DNA of 31,808 nt from Pseudoluteimonas sp044226035 (GTDB lineage: Bacteria > Pseudomonadota > Gammaproteobacteria > Xanthomonadales > Xanthomonadaceae), in NCBI GenBank assembly GCA_044226035.1, contig JBGAHT010000032.1, positions 1-31,808 on the forward strand. Reading direction: 5' to 3'. Numbering within the stretch: the stretch's first letter is position 1; the number at the start of each line of letters is the position of its first letter. The translations under genes were made by a program, and so were the position numbers. Of this stretch, positions 23,071 to 31,511 are shown piece after piece. A model generated the notes under the pieces. That model ran no database searches and was not told where the DNA came from. It was given only the letters and a program-made list of their open reading frames with translations.

Positions 23071-23598
23071 ATGCAACGCTGCGCCACCTATGCCCGGACC
23101 CGCCCCGCGTCGCCTGCGACCGACGCCACCGCACGCCCCGCGGCCCTGGCCGCATGGCTGCTGCGCCTGCGCGACGCGGCGATGCGCATCGAATGGCTCG
23201 GCCCGCTGCTGCTGCGCCTGGTGTTCGGCTATTTCTGGCTGGAAACCGGCTGGGCCAAGCTGCACAACCTCGATTTCTTCACCCAGCGCTTCGTCGAATG
23301 GGGCATTCCGTGGCCGCACCTGTCCGCGACCGTGTCCGGCGCGACCGACCTGGTCGGCGGCGCGCTGCTGATGCTCGGCCTGGGCACGCGGCTGGCGGCG
23401 ATCCCGATGATCGTCAACATGCTGGTCGCGCTCGCGGTGGTGGTGCTGCCGGGCATTTCCACCCTCGACGAATTCGTCGAACTCGACGAAGTGCTGTACG
23501 TCGCGGTGCTGTTCTGGCTGCTGCTCGCCGGCCCCGGCAAGGCCAGCCTCGATCACCTGGTCGCGCGGCGCACGCTCACCAGGTCCTGGAAACACTGA
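23071..23598 (+). CDS. DoxX-family membrane protein
   Basis: This is a 175-residue inner-membrane protein with four hydrophobic segments from about residue 47 on, matching DoxX (RLVFGYFWLETGWAKLHNLDFF, GATDLVGGALLMLGLGTRLAAIPMIVNML). A 40-residue N-terminal extension precedes them. DoxX genes often close bufferin/DUF692 operons, though their role there is uncertain. It starts 10 bases after the BufC-like stop. Its last 23 bases overlap the end of the convergent porin-like gene, so there is no room for a normal terminator. Confidence 0.88.
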   Translation: MQRCATYARTRPASPATDATARPAALAAWLLRLRDAAMRIEWLGPLLLRLVFGYFWLETGWAKLHNLDFFTQRFVEWGIPWPHLSATVSGATDLVGGALLMLGLGTRLAAIPMIVNMLVALAVVVLPGISTLDEFVELDEVLYVAVLFWLLLAGPGKASLDHLVARRTLTRSWKH

Positions 23599-24268
23599 GC
23601 ACCCAGCCGCCGTCGCCCGCGTCCCGGTCGAGTTCCCCCGCGAGGTAACCGCCGCGGCCGATGGTGGCCACGCGCTGCAGCGAGAGGTTGGCCGCGCCCC
23701 AGCTCATGCCGATGCCGAGGCGGGCGTCGTAGTAGACGCGATCGATGTCCGGCGCCGGGTCGCCGCTGCGCCAGCCCGCGCCGACGTGGCCGACCAGGAC
23801 GAAACGCTCGCCCAGCGGCCGGTTCGCATTGAAGTCCGCGTAGGCCGCGGGCCCGTAATCGCCGAGCTGCAGGGGTTCGTAGTGCAGCCGCGCGTTCCAG
23901 CGGTCGGACGCGAGGCCCAGGTACAACTCGCGGTAATCCTCGCCATGGTCGCTGGTGAAGGCCACGTACTGGATGCCGGCCTCCCAACTGCGGCCGCTGC
24001 GCAACCGCCATGCGCGGCCGAGGTAGGAAATCGCCTGCACGCCATCGCGTGCGCCGATGCGGGTGGTGGCGGCGAACACGCCCGCGTACCAACCATTGTC
24101 GCGATCCCACACCAACCCCGCCTGCAGCCCCGGCTCGCCGTCGCTCAGCGACAGGCCGCGATAGCGGTAATCCGAAACGATGCCGAAACTGTTTTCAGCG
24201 CGCGCATCCGCGCAGGCGCAGGCCGCGATCGACAACAGCAGGCCGGTCAGCGGGGCGAATCGAGGCAA
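23576..24268 (-). CDS. TorF-family putative porin, exported
   Basis: This is a 230-residue protein with a signal peptide (MPRFAPLTGLLLSIAACACADARA) followed by a beta-strand-rich body. Its SFGIVSDYRYRGLSLSDGEPGLQAGL block is typical of the TorF/Gcw_chp outer-membrane family. It begins with TTG, supported by a GAGGA ribosome site 8 bases upstream and by the signal peptide. The nearest ATG (13 bases upstream) is out of frame. It follows the subtilase stop by 9 bases and so is the last gene of the sigma factor operon. Its transported solute is unknown. Confidence 0.82.
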   Translation of the reverse strand: MPRFAPLTGLLLSIAACACADARAENSFGIVSDYRYRGLSLSDGEPGLQAGLVWDRDNGWYAGVFAATTRIGARDGVQAISYLGRAWRLRSGRSWEAGIQYVAFTSDHGEDYRELYLGLASDRWNARLHYEPLQLGDYGPAAYADFNANRPLGERFVLVGHVGAGWRSGDPAPDIDRVYYDARLGIGMSWGAANLSLQRVATIGRGGYLAGELDRDAGDGGWVLSVSRTW

Positions 24269-24277
24269 GATCGATCC

Positions 24278-25582
24278 TCATCGGCGCGCCCCTCGCCCGG
24301 ACGCATCGCCCGGCGCGCAGCCGCAGGCGCAACGGCCCGCGACGCGCTCCACGATGCGGCAGGCATCCACGCCGGCGGGTCGCTGTGCCGGCAAGCCTAG
24401 CGCAGGGTCGGGCGCGAAGGCCATGCGGATGCCTTGCGCATCCGTTCGCGGCGCGAGCTGGCGCAGCAGCGCGACCAGGCCGCTCACCTGCGCGGTGGCG
24501 AAGGAACTGCCCGAGACCAGGTTCCAGCCGCCGCCTGGCACCGGCGCGGGGATGCCGCGGTCGGGAACCCGCACGATCGCCTCCGGCAGCCGCCGCGGAT
24601 CGTCGGTGCCGGTGACCGCGAGCACGCCGGGATGGTTCGCGGGGAAGCCCGCGTCCTGCGCCTCCCGGTCGACCGCGCCGACCACGACCGCGCCGCGCTG
24701 CAGCGCCACGTCGATCAGCCGCCCGAGCAGGCGGTCGGGCGGACCGGTGAGGCTGAGGTTGATCACCTTCGCGCCCGCGTCGAGCGCGAACTGCAGCGCC
24801 TTGGCGAGCCCGAACGTGTCGCAATCGGCCGCGCCCGCGCTCCCGGCCTGCGCGCAGGCGCGCAGTGCGAGCAGCGCGGCGCCCGGCGCGATGCCGACGA
24901 TGCCGGCGCCGTTGTCGGGCCTGGCCACGATGATGCCGCCGACCGAGGTGCCGTGCGCTTCGGCGCGATACGGCTGTCCTTCGACGAAATTGCGCACCGC
25001 GATGTCCTGCCCGCGCAAATCCGGATGGCTTTCGTCCAGGCCGCTGTCGATCGCGGCGACCAGCACGCCGCGTCCGGTCGCCACGCGATGCAGTTCGCGC
25101 AGGCGCCAGTCGCGCATCGCCGGCTGCGCCGGCGACAGCGGATCGTCCGAGCGGTCCGCGAGCACGCGGAAGCGCTGCACGAACTGCGCCGATTCCACCC
25201 TGGGGTCGGCGAGCAGGCGCGGCAGTTCGCGCACGCCCGCCTCGACCGTCGGCGCCTCGAGCACGAAGCAATCCACGCCCAGCGCCGGCATCGGCCAACC
25301 CTCGACCAGCCGCAGGCCGTGCCCGTCCGCGAGCTGCAGCGCGAGCCGCCGCCGCGACTGCGCGTCGGGCTGGTTGCGGTATCCGCCGACGTAGGCGAGG
25401 TCGGGGCGGAAATGCGCCGGCGGAATGCGCAGCATCATCAGGATCCGGCGATCGCCGGGCGGCTGCGCCTGCGTGGCCGGCGCCTGCAGCGCCTGTGCAT
25501 GCGCCGACGCGAACACGATGCAGGCGCAGGCGAACGCGAGCGCCAGCAGCCACGGCCACGCCGAGCGAACGCCGCGGATCAT
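24278..25582 (-). CDS. Exported subtilisin-like serine protease (S8)
   Basis: This is a 434-residue protease. Seen: an N-terminal membrane or signal segment (about 9-30), a pro-region that may act as an inhibitor (about 45-150), and a catalytic domain with Asp179 in AIDSGLDESHPDL, His210 in AHGTSVGGI and Ser360 in GSSFATAQVSG. The triad is complete. The C-terminus carries a cysteine cluster (DACRIVERVAGRCACGC). The start overlaps the anti-sigma stop by 4 bases. Being coded with a sigma/anti-sigma pair suggests a role in envelope signalling or as an output of it; this is inference. Confidence 0.92.
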   Translation of the reverse strand: MIRGVRSAWPWLLALAFACACIVFASAHAQALQAPATQAQPPGDRRILMMLRIPPAHFRPDLAYVGGYRNQPDAQSRRRLALQLADGHGLRLVEGWPMPALGVDCFVLEAPTVEAGVRELPRLLADPRVESAQFVQRFRVLADRSDDPLSPAQPAMRDWRLRELHRVATGRGVLVAAIDSGLDESHPDLRGQDIAVRNFVEGQPYRAEAHGTSVGGIIVARPDNGAGIVGIAPGAALLALRACAQAGSAGAADCDTFGLAKALQFALDAGAKVINLSLTGPPDRLLGRLIDVALQRGAVVVGAVDREAQDAGFPANHPGVLAVTGTDDPRRLPEAIVRVPDRGIPAPVPGGGWNLVSGSSFATAQVSGLVALLRQLAPRTDAQGIRMAFAPDPALGLPAQRPAGVDACRIVERVAGRCACGCAPGDASGRGARR

Positions 25583-26250
25583 CGGCGCGATCCGGAATCC
25601 AGGGTTTCGACCATCTGCACCCCGGGCGCGGCCCGCAACGCATCGCGCGAAGCGGATGCGCGCTTCGCATCCACCGCGACCACGTACGCGCCCACGTCGC
25701 TGGGACCATCGACGATCCGCGCCCCGCTCGCGCGCAACAGGCGCCGGGTCTGCGCCTGGTCGACATCCGGCGCCAGCACCAGCAACAACGTCGCTTCGCT
25801 CGGCGCCGCTACCCCGGCGAACGCGCCGTTGCCCAGCGTGCGGTACGGCCGCGGCGCCGGGTCGCGCGCCGGCCAGGCCAGCGCGACCGCCACCAGCAAC
25901 GCGGCCTGCACGCACGCGGCGGCGCGCAACCACGCCGGCGCCTCGCCCCAGCCCGCGCGCAATCGGCGCCACGACCAGCGCGGCGGATCCGCCGGCGCAG
26001 GCCCGGCCCCGGCTTCGATCCGCGCGCGCAGGCGCGCGAATGCCGGCGGCGTGCCCTCGTCTTCGCGCAGGCAGGCCTCCTGCACGATGCGCAACGCATC
26101 GAGTTCGGAACGGCAGCGCGCGCAGTCGCGCACGTGCCCGTCCACGAACGCGCATTCGTCCGCGTCCAGCGTGCCGTTCAACCGCCACGGCAACAGCCGC
26201 AACGCCTCGTGGTGCGGGTCGCCCGCGAATTGCAGCAACTTCCCGCTCAT
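25579..26250 (-). CDS. Zinc-type anti-sigma factor with one membrane helix
   Basis: This is a 223-residue membrane protein. Seen: a cytoplasmic ZAS/zf-HC2 motif, H39-x3-C43-x2-C46 with upstream C33, that would clasp the sigma factor. A single hydrophobic helix spans about 109-127, and a periplasmic domain of about 95 residues contains VLAPDVDQAQTRRLLRASGARIV, which looks like a small ferredoxin-like or inhibitor fold. Its start overlaps the sigma gene stop by 4 bases and its stop overlaps the protease start. It should hold the sigma factor inactive until a periplasmic signal arrives. Confidence 0.88.
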   Translation of the reverse strand: MSGKLLQFAGDPHHEALRLLPWRLNGTLDADECAFVDGHVRDCARCRSELDALRIVQEACLREDEGTPPAFARLRARIEAGAGPAPADPPRWSWRRLRAGWGEAPAWLRAAACVQAALLVAVALAWPARDPAPRPYRTLGNGAFAGVAAPSEATLLLVLAPDVDQAQTRRLLRASGARIVDGPSDVGAYVVAVDAKRASASRDALRAAPGVQMVETLDSGSRR

Positions 26251-26837
26251 ATCGCCTCCTCGCGCGGCTCAAGCAAGGCGCGCAGCCGCTTGCGCGCGTA
26301 GAACATCCGGGTCTTCACGGTATCCACCGGGCAATCCATCACCTCGGCCACGTCGCGGCAGCTGTAGCCGAGGAAATACGTCATCTCGATCACCGCGCGA
26401 TGCTCGGCCGACAGTTCGTCCAGCGCCCGCCCGATGCGGTCGCGCCGTTGTTGCTGCTGGACCAGTTCGCCCGGATCCGCGCCGTCCTCCGCCACGTCCT
26501 CGCCCGCGTGCGGCGCGGCGACCGGTTGCGCCTGGCGCAAGGCCTTCAGCGCCTGGCGGTAGGCGATGCCGAAGATCCAGGTGGACACCTTGCCGGTCGG
26601 GACGAAGGTATGGGCGCGGCGCCAGACCACCATCATCGTGTCGTCGAGCACTTCCTCCACCATCCACGATTGCCGCGTCATGCGCTGCAGGAAGCGGGTC
26701 AGGCGCGGCTGGTAGCGGTGGTAGAGCGCCTTGAAGCTGTCCATGCGCGCGGCGGCGACACCGGCCATCAGCGCGATTTCGTCGTCCTCCGCACCGGCTG
26801 GCGGCCCCGGCCGGCGCTCGGCTTGCCCTTCGCTCAT
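26247..26837 (-). CDS. ECF RNA polymerase sigma factor
   Basis: This is a 196-residue extracytoplasmic-function sigma factor. Seen: region 2 (about 35-95, FKALYHRYQPRLTRFLQRMTRQ and VEEVLDDTMMVVWRRAHTF) and region 4 (about 138-190, LSAEHRAVIEMTYFLGYSCRDVAEVMDCPVDTVKTRMFYARKRL). The start at 26837 has a GGAG ribosome site 8 bases upstream and sits about 20 bases after the predicted transcript start. Longer in-frame extensions run through the promoter and were rejected. It heads an operon with its anti-sigma factor, a subtilase and a porin-like protein. Confidence 0.92.
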   Translation of the reverse strand: MSEGQAERRPGPPAGAEDDEIALMAGVAAARMDSFKALYHRYQPRLTRFLQRMTRQSWMVEEVLDDTMMVVWRRAHTFVPTGKVSTWIFGIAYRQALKALRQAQPVAAPHAGEDVAEDGADPGELVQQQQRRDRIGRALDELSAEHRAVIEMTYFLGYSCRDVAEVMDCPVDTVKTRMFYARKRLRALLEPREEAI

Positions 26838-26865
26838 CCGCAGTTCTCCGCATTGCACGAGGGTG

Positions 26866-26891
26866 CATACCGGTTGCGCGCGATCGGGTTC
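26866..26891 (-). promoter_or_regulatory. Predicted ECF promoter of the sigma operon
   Basis: On the minus strand, GAACC (26891-26887) and GGTATG (26871-26866) are separated by 15 bases. GAAC is the classic ECF -35 core. The expected transcript start near 26858 leaves about 20 bases before the sigma ATG, including its ribosome site. The same pair with the same spacing occurs in front of the divergent gene. Confidence 0.65.
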
Positions 26892-26915
26892 GATCGCAGG
26901 CGCGGATTCGATGAT

Positions 26916-26941
26916 GAACCGTTCCACCCGGCCGCGGTATG
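26916..26941 (+). promoter_or_regulatory. Predicted ECF promoter of the divergent secreted protein
   Basis: On the plus strand, GAACC (26916-26920) and GGTATG (26936-26941) are separated by 15 bases, identical in elements and spacing to the promoter of the sigma operon on the other strand. It would give a leader of about 70 bases for the gene at 27017. The spacers do not resemble each other, which makes a simple duplication unlikely. Confidence 0.65.
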
Positions 26942-27016
26942 TACGCCCGTCCGACAACACGTCAGGACCCGTCCGGATCACCGGCCGCCCTTCCCCCGCG
27001 CCATCGAGGAGCACCC

Positions 27017-27415
27017 ATGAACGCCAGCATCCTGTCCGTCGCCCTGTCCCTGTCCGTGCTCGTGGCCGCCGCGTTGCCGGCACCGGCCGACGCCGCCGCG
27101 AGCCTGCGGGTCCGCTGCGAGACCAGGGCCAGCCCGGCCCGCTCCAAGATCTCGGTGGACGCGAGCAATGTCCTCCCGGACGCGATGTACAGCGCGCGGG
27201 TCATTTCCGGCAATTCGACCAAGACCTCCGCGCCGCGCACCGCCACCGGGGTCGAGGTGGAATTCGATTTCGACAGCAACCCCGCGGACATCCGCAAGGG
27301 CGCGACCGCGATTCCTGCCACCTACATCAAGGGCAACACCGTGCGCGCGCTGCTGCTCAACGCCAGCGGCCAGGTCGTGGCCGGGCCGACCAGCGTGAGC
27401 TGCAAGGCCGGTTGA
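27017..27415 (+). CDS. Small secreted protein, function unknown
   Basis: This is a 132-residue protein with a signal peptide of about 27 residues (MNASILSVALSLSVLVAAALPAPADA). The mature part is beta-rich (SLRVRCETRASPARSKISVDASNVLPDAMYSARVISG) with two cysteines, one near each end, likely forming a disulfide. It may have an Ig-like fold. A GAGGAG ribosome site lies 6 bases before the ATG. It is divergent from the sigma gene, has a matching promoter, and is followed by a clear terminator, so it is probably a single-gene target of that sigma factor. No family is recognised. Confidence 0.8.
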   Translation: MNASILSVALSLSVLVAAALPAPADAAASLRVRCETRASPARSKISVDASNVLPDAMYSARVISGNSTKTSAPRTATGVEVEFDFDSNPADIRKGATAIPATYIKGNTVRALLLNASGQVVAGPTSVSCKAG

Positions 27416-27505
27416 TCCGCCTCCGTCCCCTCTCCCACGGCAGCGCCTGCGCGCTGCGCGATGCCGGCCCTGGCGCCTCGCGCCGGGACCGGCCTCCGGG
27501 GGCGC

Positions 27506-27540
27506 AAGGCCCCGGCTCCCACCCCCCGGGCCGGGGCCTT
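27506..27540 (+). terminator. Hairpin terminator after the secreted protein gene
   Basis: A perfect 11-pair stem, AAGGCCCCGGC with GCCGGGGCCTT, encloses a 13-base loop and is followed by GTTCTGT. It lies about 90 bases after the stop codon. The T tract is weak, but the stem is strong and well placed. Confidence 0.75.
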
Positions 27541-27912
27541 GTTCTGTCCGCGATCCGGTCGCGCGCGACGGCGGCGCTGCTGGGCGTCGAATGCCGCACG
27601 CATGCAATCAACGCGACGTGATGGTGGTGGAGGCAGTCACGAGCGATCCCGTCTCTGCCCCACTTTTCCCAGTTTCAGGGAAATTTTCAGCGAATCCTAG
27701 GCCCCTCCAGAAGCCATAGGCGAGAGATGCCCAGGAACGGCAGGCGTATCGGAGCCCAAGCGATCAAGATTTCCCTTCGCCTAACAGGGAAGGCATCAGG
27801 GAACGCAGACCCTAATTCAGTTCCCAGATGCGTACCTCGCCCAAATATCGGGCACTCTTGCAGCACCTTTTCGTAGATCATTCGATCCACCAAGTTGCCG
27901 CCCATCCAGTGT
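27541..27912. other. Gene-poor junction between host-like and less GC-rich DNA
   Basis: No supported gene is seen. After about 27600 the base composition shifts to visibly less G+C. Two inverted motifs occur, TTTCCC-N7-GGGAAA near 27666-27684 and TTCCCT-N9-AGGGAA near 27773-27793, with a further CAGGGAA near 27799. A minus-strand frame (27687-27905) has no ribosome site or known motif. This may be the edge of the segment that brought in the copper pump, but no integrase, insertion sequence or duplicated target is visible. Confidence 0.45.
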
Positions 27913-28299
27913 CTATTGGGCTCTGATTTTTGTCAGGGTTCCCTCCATTCCCGTCGAGGCGAACTCAAAGTCGACCTGCTCACCGACCTTCAGTCCACTG
28001 ATATCGACGCTCCCAGCCTTAAAGGTCATGGTCATTGCCGGCCACTTCAGCGCCTCGACGGGACCGTGCGCAATCGTGACGGTCTTTGCAGCGGCATCGA
28101 CAGCTTCAATCGTGCCGCTGGCGGAGGCGGTGGTGGCCGCCTTCTCAGGCGCTTCGGGCATGGGCATCGTCGCAGCCGGCTCAGGAGTCGTTGCTGGTGT
28201 GCTCGACTGCGTCGCTACCGGCGCGCTCGAATCACCGGAGGGTGAAGAACAGGCGGTGAGCAGTGCAAACATGATGGTGGCGGGCACAAGCATCTTCAT
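27913..28299 (-). CDS. CusF-like copper/silver-binding lipoprotein
   Basis: This is a 128-residue lipoprotein: signal ending LLTAC with acylated Cys17, a Ser/Thr/Pro/Met linker (about 18-60), then a CusF-like domain. The metal ligands of CusF are all in place: His78, Trp86, Met89 and Met91 in the HGP...KWPAMTMTF stretch. It would hand Cu(I) or Ag(I) to the CusBA pump in the periplasm. E. coli CusF is soluble, so lipid anchoring and a long linker are a variation. It starts 5 bases after the cusA stop, as the last gene of the operon in view. Confidence 0.92.
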   Translation of the reverse strand: MKMLVPATIMFALLTACSSPSGDSSAPVATQSSTPATTPEPAATMPMPEAPEKAATTASASGTIEAVDAAAKTVTIAHGPVEALKWPAMTMTFKAGSVDISGLKVGEQVDFEFASTGMEGTLTKIRAQ

Positions 28300-28304
28300 G
28301 AGGT

Positions 28305-31300
28305 TTACTCCTTCGTTGAATTGGTGGCTTGGATCATCAAGCTTGTCGACGACATAGATGGGAATCCGTCGCGAGCTTGGCGGGATCTGGTGAGACGGTG
28401 TCGCTGCAGTAATCGGTACGCAGCCGGAATCACGAGCATCGAGAGCAGTGGCGCGGTGAGCATGCCTCCGACCATCGGGGCAGCGATGCGCTGCATGACT
28501 TCCGAGCCGGCACCGCTGCCAAACAGGATCGGGAGCAGACCGGCCAGGATCACGGCGACGGTCATCGCCTTGGGCCTGACGCGCTGCACCGCACCTTCGC
28601 GGATCGCGGTATCGAGTTCGGCTTCACCAGCATCAGGGTTGGCCGCGAGCTGTTGCTCCCAGGCATGACGCAGGTACAGCAGCATGATGATGCCGAACTC
28701 GGCGGCGACGCCGCCCAACGCGATGAAACCGATCAGGGTGGCGACCGAGACCGCATGGCCCATCACCCAGATCAGCCACAAACCGCCGACCAGTGCGAGC
28801 GGCAGGCTGAGCATGATGATCGTGGCTTCCGATGCGCGTCGAAACACGAGATAGATCAGACCAAAGATGATCGCCAGCGTCATAGGCACCACCAAACGCA
28901 AGCGCTCACTGGCGCGCTTGAGGTACTCGTACTGTCCCGACCAGCTCAAGGCGTAGCCCGTCGGCATCGCGACTTGCTTGGCGACGGCGCGTTGCAGGTC
29001 GGCCACTACCGAGCCCAGATCGCGGCCTGCCACATCGACGTACACATAGTTGCTCAGCCGGGCGTTCTCGCTGCGCAACATCGGCGGTCCTTCGCTGAAG
29101 CCGAGCTCGGCCACCTGCCCCAACGTGAGTTGCGCGCCGTTCGGGGCGAGCAGGGGCAGCTGCGCAAGTGCCGCCGGAGAATCACGCATTGTCCGTGGAT
29201 AACGCACCACCACCGGGTAACGCTCGCGGCCCTGGATCGTTTCTGCCACCGGCTGGCCGCCGACCACTGTTGCGATCAAGCGCTGTATGTCGGCCTGGCT
29301 CAGCCCGTAGCGGACGGCCACGTCCGGCTTCACTTTCACATCGAGGTAGCGTCCCCCGGCGATGCGTTCGGCCAGCGCCGTGCTCACACCCGGTACGGTG
29401 CGCGCAACCTGCTCAATGCGATCGCTCAACTGCGCCAGCACTGCAATGTCGGGCCCGGAGACCTTGATGCCGATCGGGCTCTTGATACCGGTGGCGAGCA
29501 TGTCGATGCGGTTGCGGATTGGCGGCACGAACAGGTTCGTCAGTCCGGGCACCTTGACCGCGCGGTTCAGTTCCTCACGCAGCTTCTCCGGCGTCATGCC
29601 CGGCCGCCACTGATTGCGTGGCTTGAAGGTGATCGTGGTCTCGAACATCTCCAGCGGGGCCGGATCGGTGGCAGTCTCTGCCCTGCCCGCCTTGCCGAAC
29701 ACGTGATCCACTTCAGGTACGGTCTTGAGCATGCGATCGGTGAGTTGCAACAGCTGGCTCGCCTTGCCCGCCGAGAGCCCTGGTAGCGCGGTAGGCATGT
29801 ACAGCAACGTGCCCTCCTCCAGCGGCGGCATGAACTCGCTACCCAGGCGCAACAACGGGATCAGGCTCAGCAACAGCACGACACCGGCCGAAGCCAACGT
29901 GAGCTTCGGAAAACGCAGGACGGCATCTAGTACCGGTCGATACAAGGCGATCAGGGCGCGGTTGATCGGATTGTCCTTTTCCGCGCGGATGTGACCGCGG
30001 ATCAGATAGCCCATCAACACCGGAATCAAGGTGATGGACAGGCCTGCGGCGGCGGCCATGGCGTAGGTCTTGGTGTAGGCCAGCGGCGAGAACAACCGTC
30101 CTTCCTGCGCCTGCAGGGCGAACACCGGCACGAACGAGAGCGTGATCACCAACAGGCTGACGAACAGCGCCGGGCCAACTTCGCTCGCGGATTCCGCGAT
30201 CAGCTCCCAGCGTTCGTTCCCCTCTGGTTCACGTCCCTGCGTCTCTCGGAATTTCTCAAGATGCTTGTGCGTGTTCTCGATCATCACCACCGCGGCATCG
30301 ACCATCGCGCCGATGGCGATCGCGATGCCACCTAGCGACAGCAGGTTCGCAGTGATGCCTTGATATCGCATCACGATGAACGCGGCGAACACCCCCAAGG
30401 GCAAGGTGATCACTGCCACGAGCGAGGAACGTACGTGCCACAGGAACAGCGCGCACACCAGCGCGACGACAAGGAACTCCTCGCCGAGCTTGTGGGTGAG
30501 ATTGCGCACGGCATCGAGGATCAGTCCGGAACGGTCGTAGGTCGGTACGATTTCGACGCCTGGCGGAAGACTTGTCTTCAGTTCGGCCAACTTCGCCTTG
30601 ACCGCTTCGATGGCGGCCAACGCGTTCTTGCCCGAGCGCAGGATCACCACGCCGCCGGCCACCTCTCCCTCCCCGTCGAGCTCGGTAATGCCGCGCCGCA
30701 GGGTCGGCCCGCGCTGCACCGTCGCCACGTCTTGCAACAGCACCGGCACACCATCCGCGCCGGTCATCACCGGCACGTGCTCGAAGTCCTCGCGCGAACG
30801 CAGGTAGCCTTCGCTGCGCACCATGAATTCGGCTTCGCCCTGCTCGATCACCGAGCCGCCGGTCGCGCCGTTCGCGGTCTGGATCGCATCGACCAGGCGA
30901 TCGATGGTGATGCCGCGCGCCGCCAGTGCCTGCGGATCCGGCACGATCTGCCACGCTTGCACCATGCCTCCAACGCTGGCGACTTCGGCCACGTCGGGCA
31001 CGGTCTTGAGGTCGTAACGTAGGAACCAGTCCTGCAAGGCGCGCAGTTGGCCCAAGTCGTGCCGGCCAGTGCGATCGACCAGCGCATATTCGTAAATCCA
31101 GCCGAGGCCGGTCGCATCCGGCCCGAGCGATGGGTTGACCTGCGCCGGCAGGCGATCACGCACCTGGCTCAAATACTCCAGCACGCGCGAACGCGCCCAG
31201 TACAAGTCGGTCTTGTCGTCGAACAGCACGTAGACGAAGGAGTCGCCAAAGAACGAGAACCCGCGTACCGCCTTGACGCCGGGCACCGACAGCATCGTCG

Positions 31301-31511
31301 TCGTCAGCGGATAGGTGACCTGGTCCTCGACGATGTGAGGCGTTTGCCCCGGCCACTCGGTGCGAATGATGACCTGGGTGTCGGAGAGATCGGGAAGCGC
31401 ATCGAGTGGTGTGTGCATCACCGACCAGACACCGGCCACCGCCAATGCGATGGCGGCGACCAGAACCCAAACGCGATGGGCAATCGAAGCACGGATGATG
31501 CGCGCGATCAT
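28305..31511 (-). CDS. cusA: Copper/silver RND efflux pump CusA
   Basis: This is a 1068-residue inner-membrane RND transporter that exports Cu(I)/Ag(I) driven by protons. Seen: the full RND layout, with Asp405 in GAMVDAAVVMIEN for proton transfer. The three metal-binding methionines are Met572 (MPTALPG), Met622 (LEMFETTI) and Met671 (IDMLATGIK), matching E. coli CusA Met573/623/672, so it belongs to the monovalent copper/silver class and not the zinc/cobalt CzcA class. Its start overlaps the cusB stop by 4 bases. Codon use is less GC-biased than in the genes before 27400, suggesting transfer. Confidence 0.96.
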   Translation of the reverse strand: MIARIIRASIAHRVWVLVAAIALAVAGVWSVMHTPLDALPDLSDTQVIIRTEWPGQTPHIVEDQVTYPLTTTMLSVPGVKAVRGFSFFGDSFVYVLFDDKTDLYWARSRVLEYLSQVRDRLPAQVNPSLGPDATGLGWIYEYALVDRTGRHDLGQLRALQDWFLRYDLKTVPDVAEVASVGGMVQAWQIVPDPQALAARGITIDRLVDAIQTANGATGGSVIEQGEAEFMVRSEGYLRSREDFEHVPVMTGADGVPVLLQDVATVQRGPTLRRGITELDGEGEVAGGVVILRSGKNALAAIEAVKAKLAELKTSLPPGVEIVPTYDRSGLILDAVRNLTHKLGEEFLVVALVCALFLWHVRSSLVAVITLPLGVFAAFIVMRYQGITANLLSLGGIAIAIGAMVDAAVVMIENTHKHLEKFRETQGREPEGNERWELIAESASEVGPALFVSLLVITLSFVPVFALQAQEGRLFSPLAYTKTYAMAAAAGLSITLIPVLMGYLIRGHIRAEKDNPINRALIALYRPVLDAVLRFPKLTLASAGVVLLLSLIPLLRLGSEFMPPLEEGTLLYMPTALPGLSAGKASQLLQLTDRMLKTVPEVDHVFGKAGRAETATDPAPLEMFETTITFKPRNQWRPGMTPEKLREELNRAVKVPGLTNLFVPPIRNRIDMLATGIKSPIGIKVSGPDIAVLAQLSDRIEQVARTVPGVSTALAERIAGGRYLDVKVKPDVAVRYGLSQADIQRLIATVVGGQPVAETIQGRERYPVVVRYPRTMRDSPAALAQLPLLAPNGAQLTLGQVAELGFSEGPPMLRSENARLSNYVYVDVAGRDLGSVVADLQRAVAKQVAMPTGYALSWSGQYEYLKRASERLRLVVPMTLAIIFGLIYLVFRRASEATIIMLSLPLALVGGLWLIWVMGHAVSVATLIGFIALGGVAAEFGIIMLLYLRHAWEQQLAANPDAGEAELDTAIREGAVQRVRPKAMTVAVILAGLLPILFGSGAGSEVMQRIAAPMVGGMLTAPLLSMLVIPAAYRLLQRHRLTRSRQARDGFPSMSSTSLMIQATNSTKE

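Noticed and set aside
27687..27905. Minus-strand frame of 72 codons in the junction before the copper genes
   Set aside because: It has no ribosome site, no known motif and no coupling to neighbours; it may be a gene remnant but cannot be supported.
28305..31511. Zinc/cobalt/cadmium pump CzcA
   Set aside because: All three methionines of the copper/silver pathway are present and a CusF-like gene follows.
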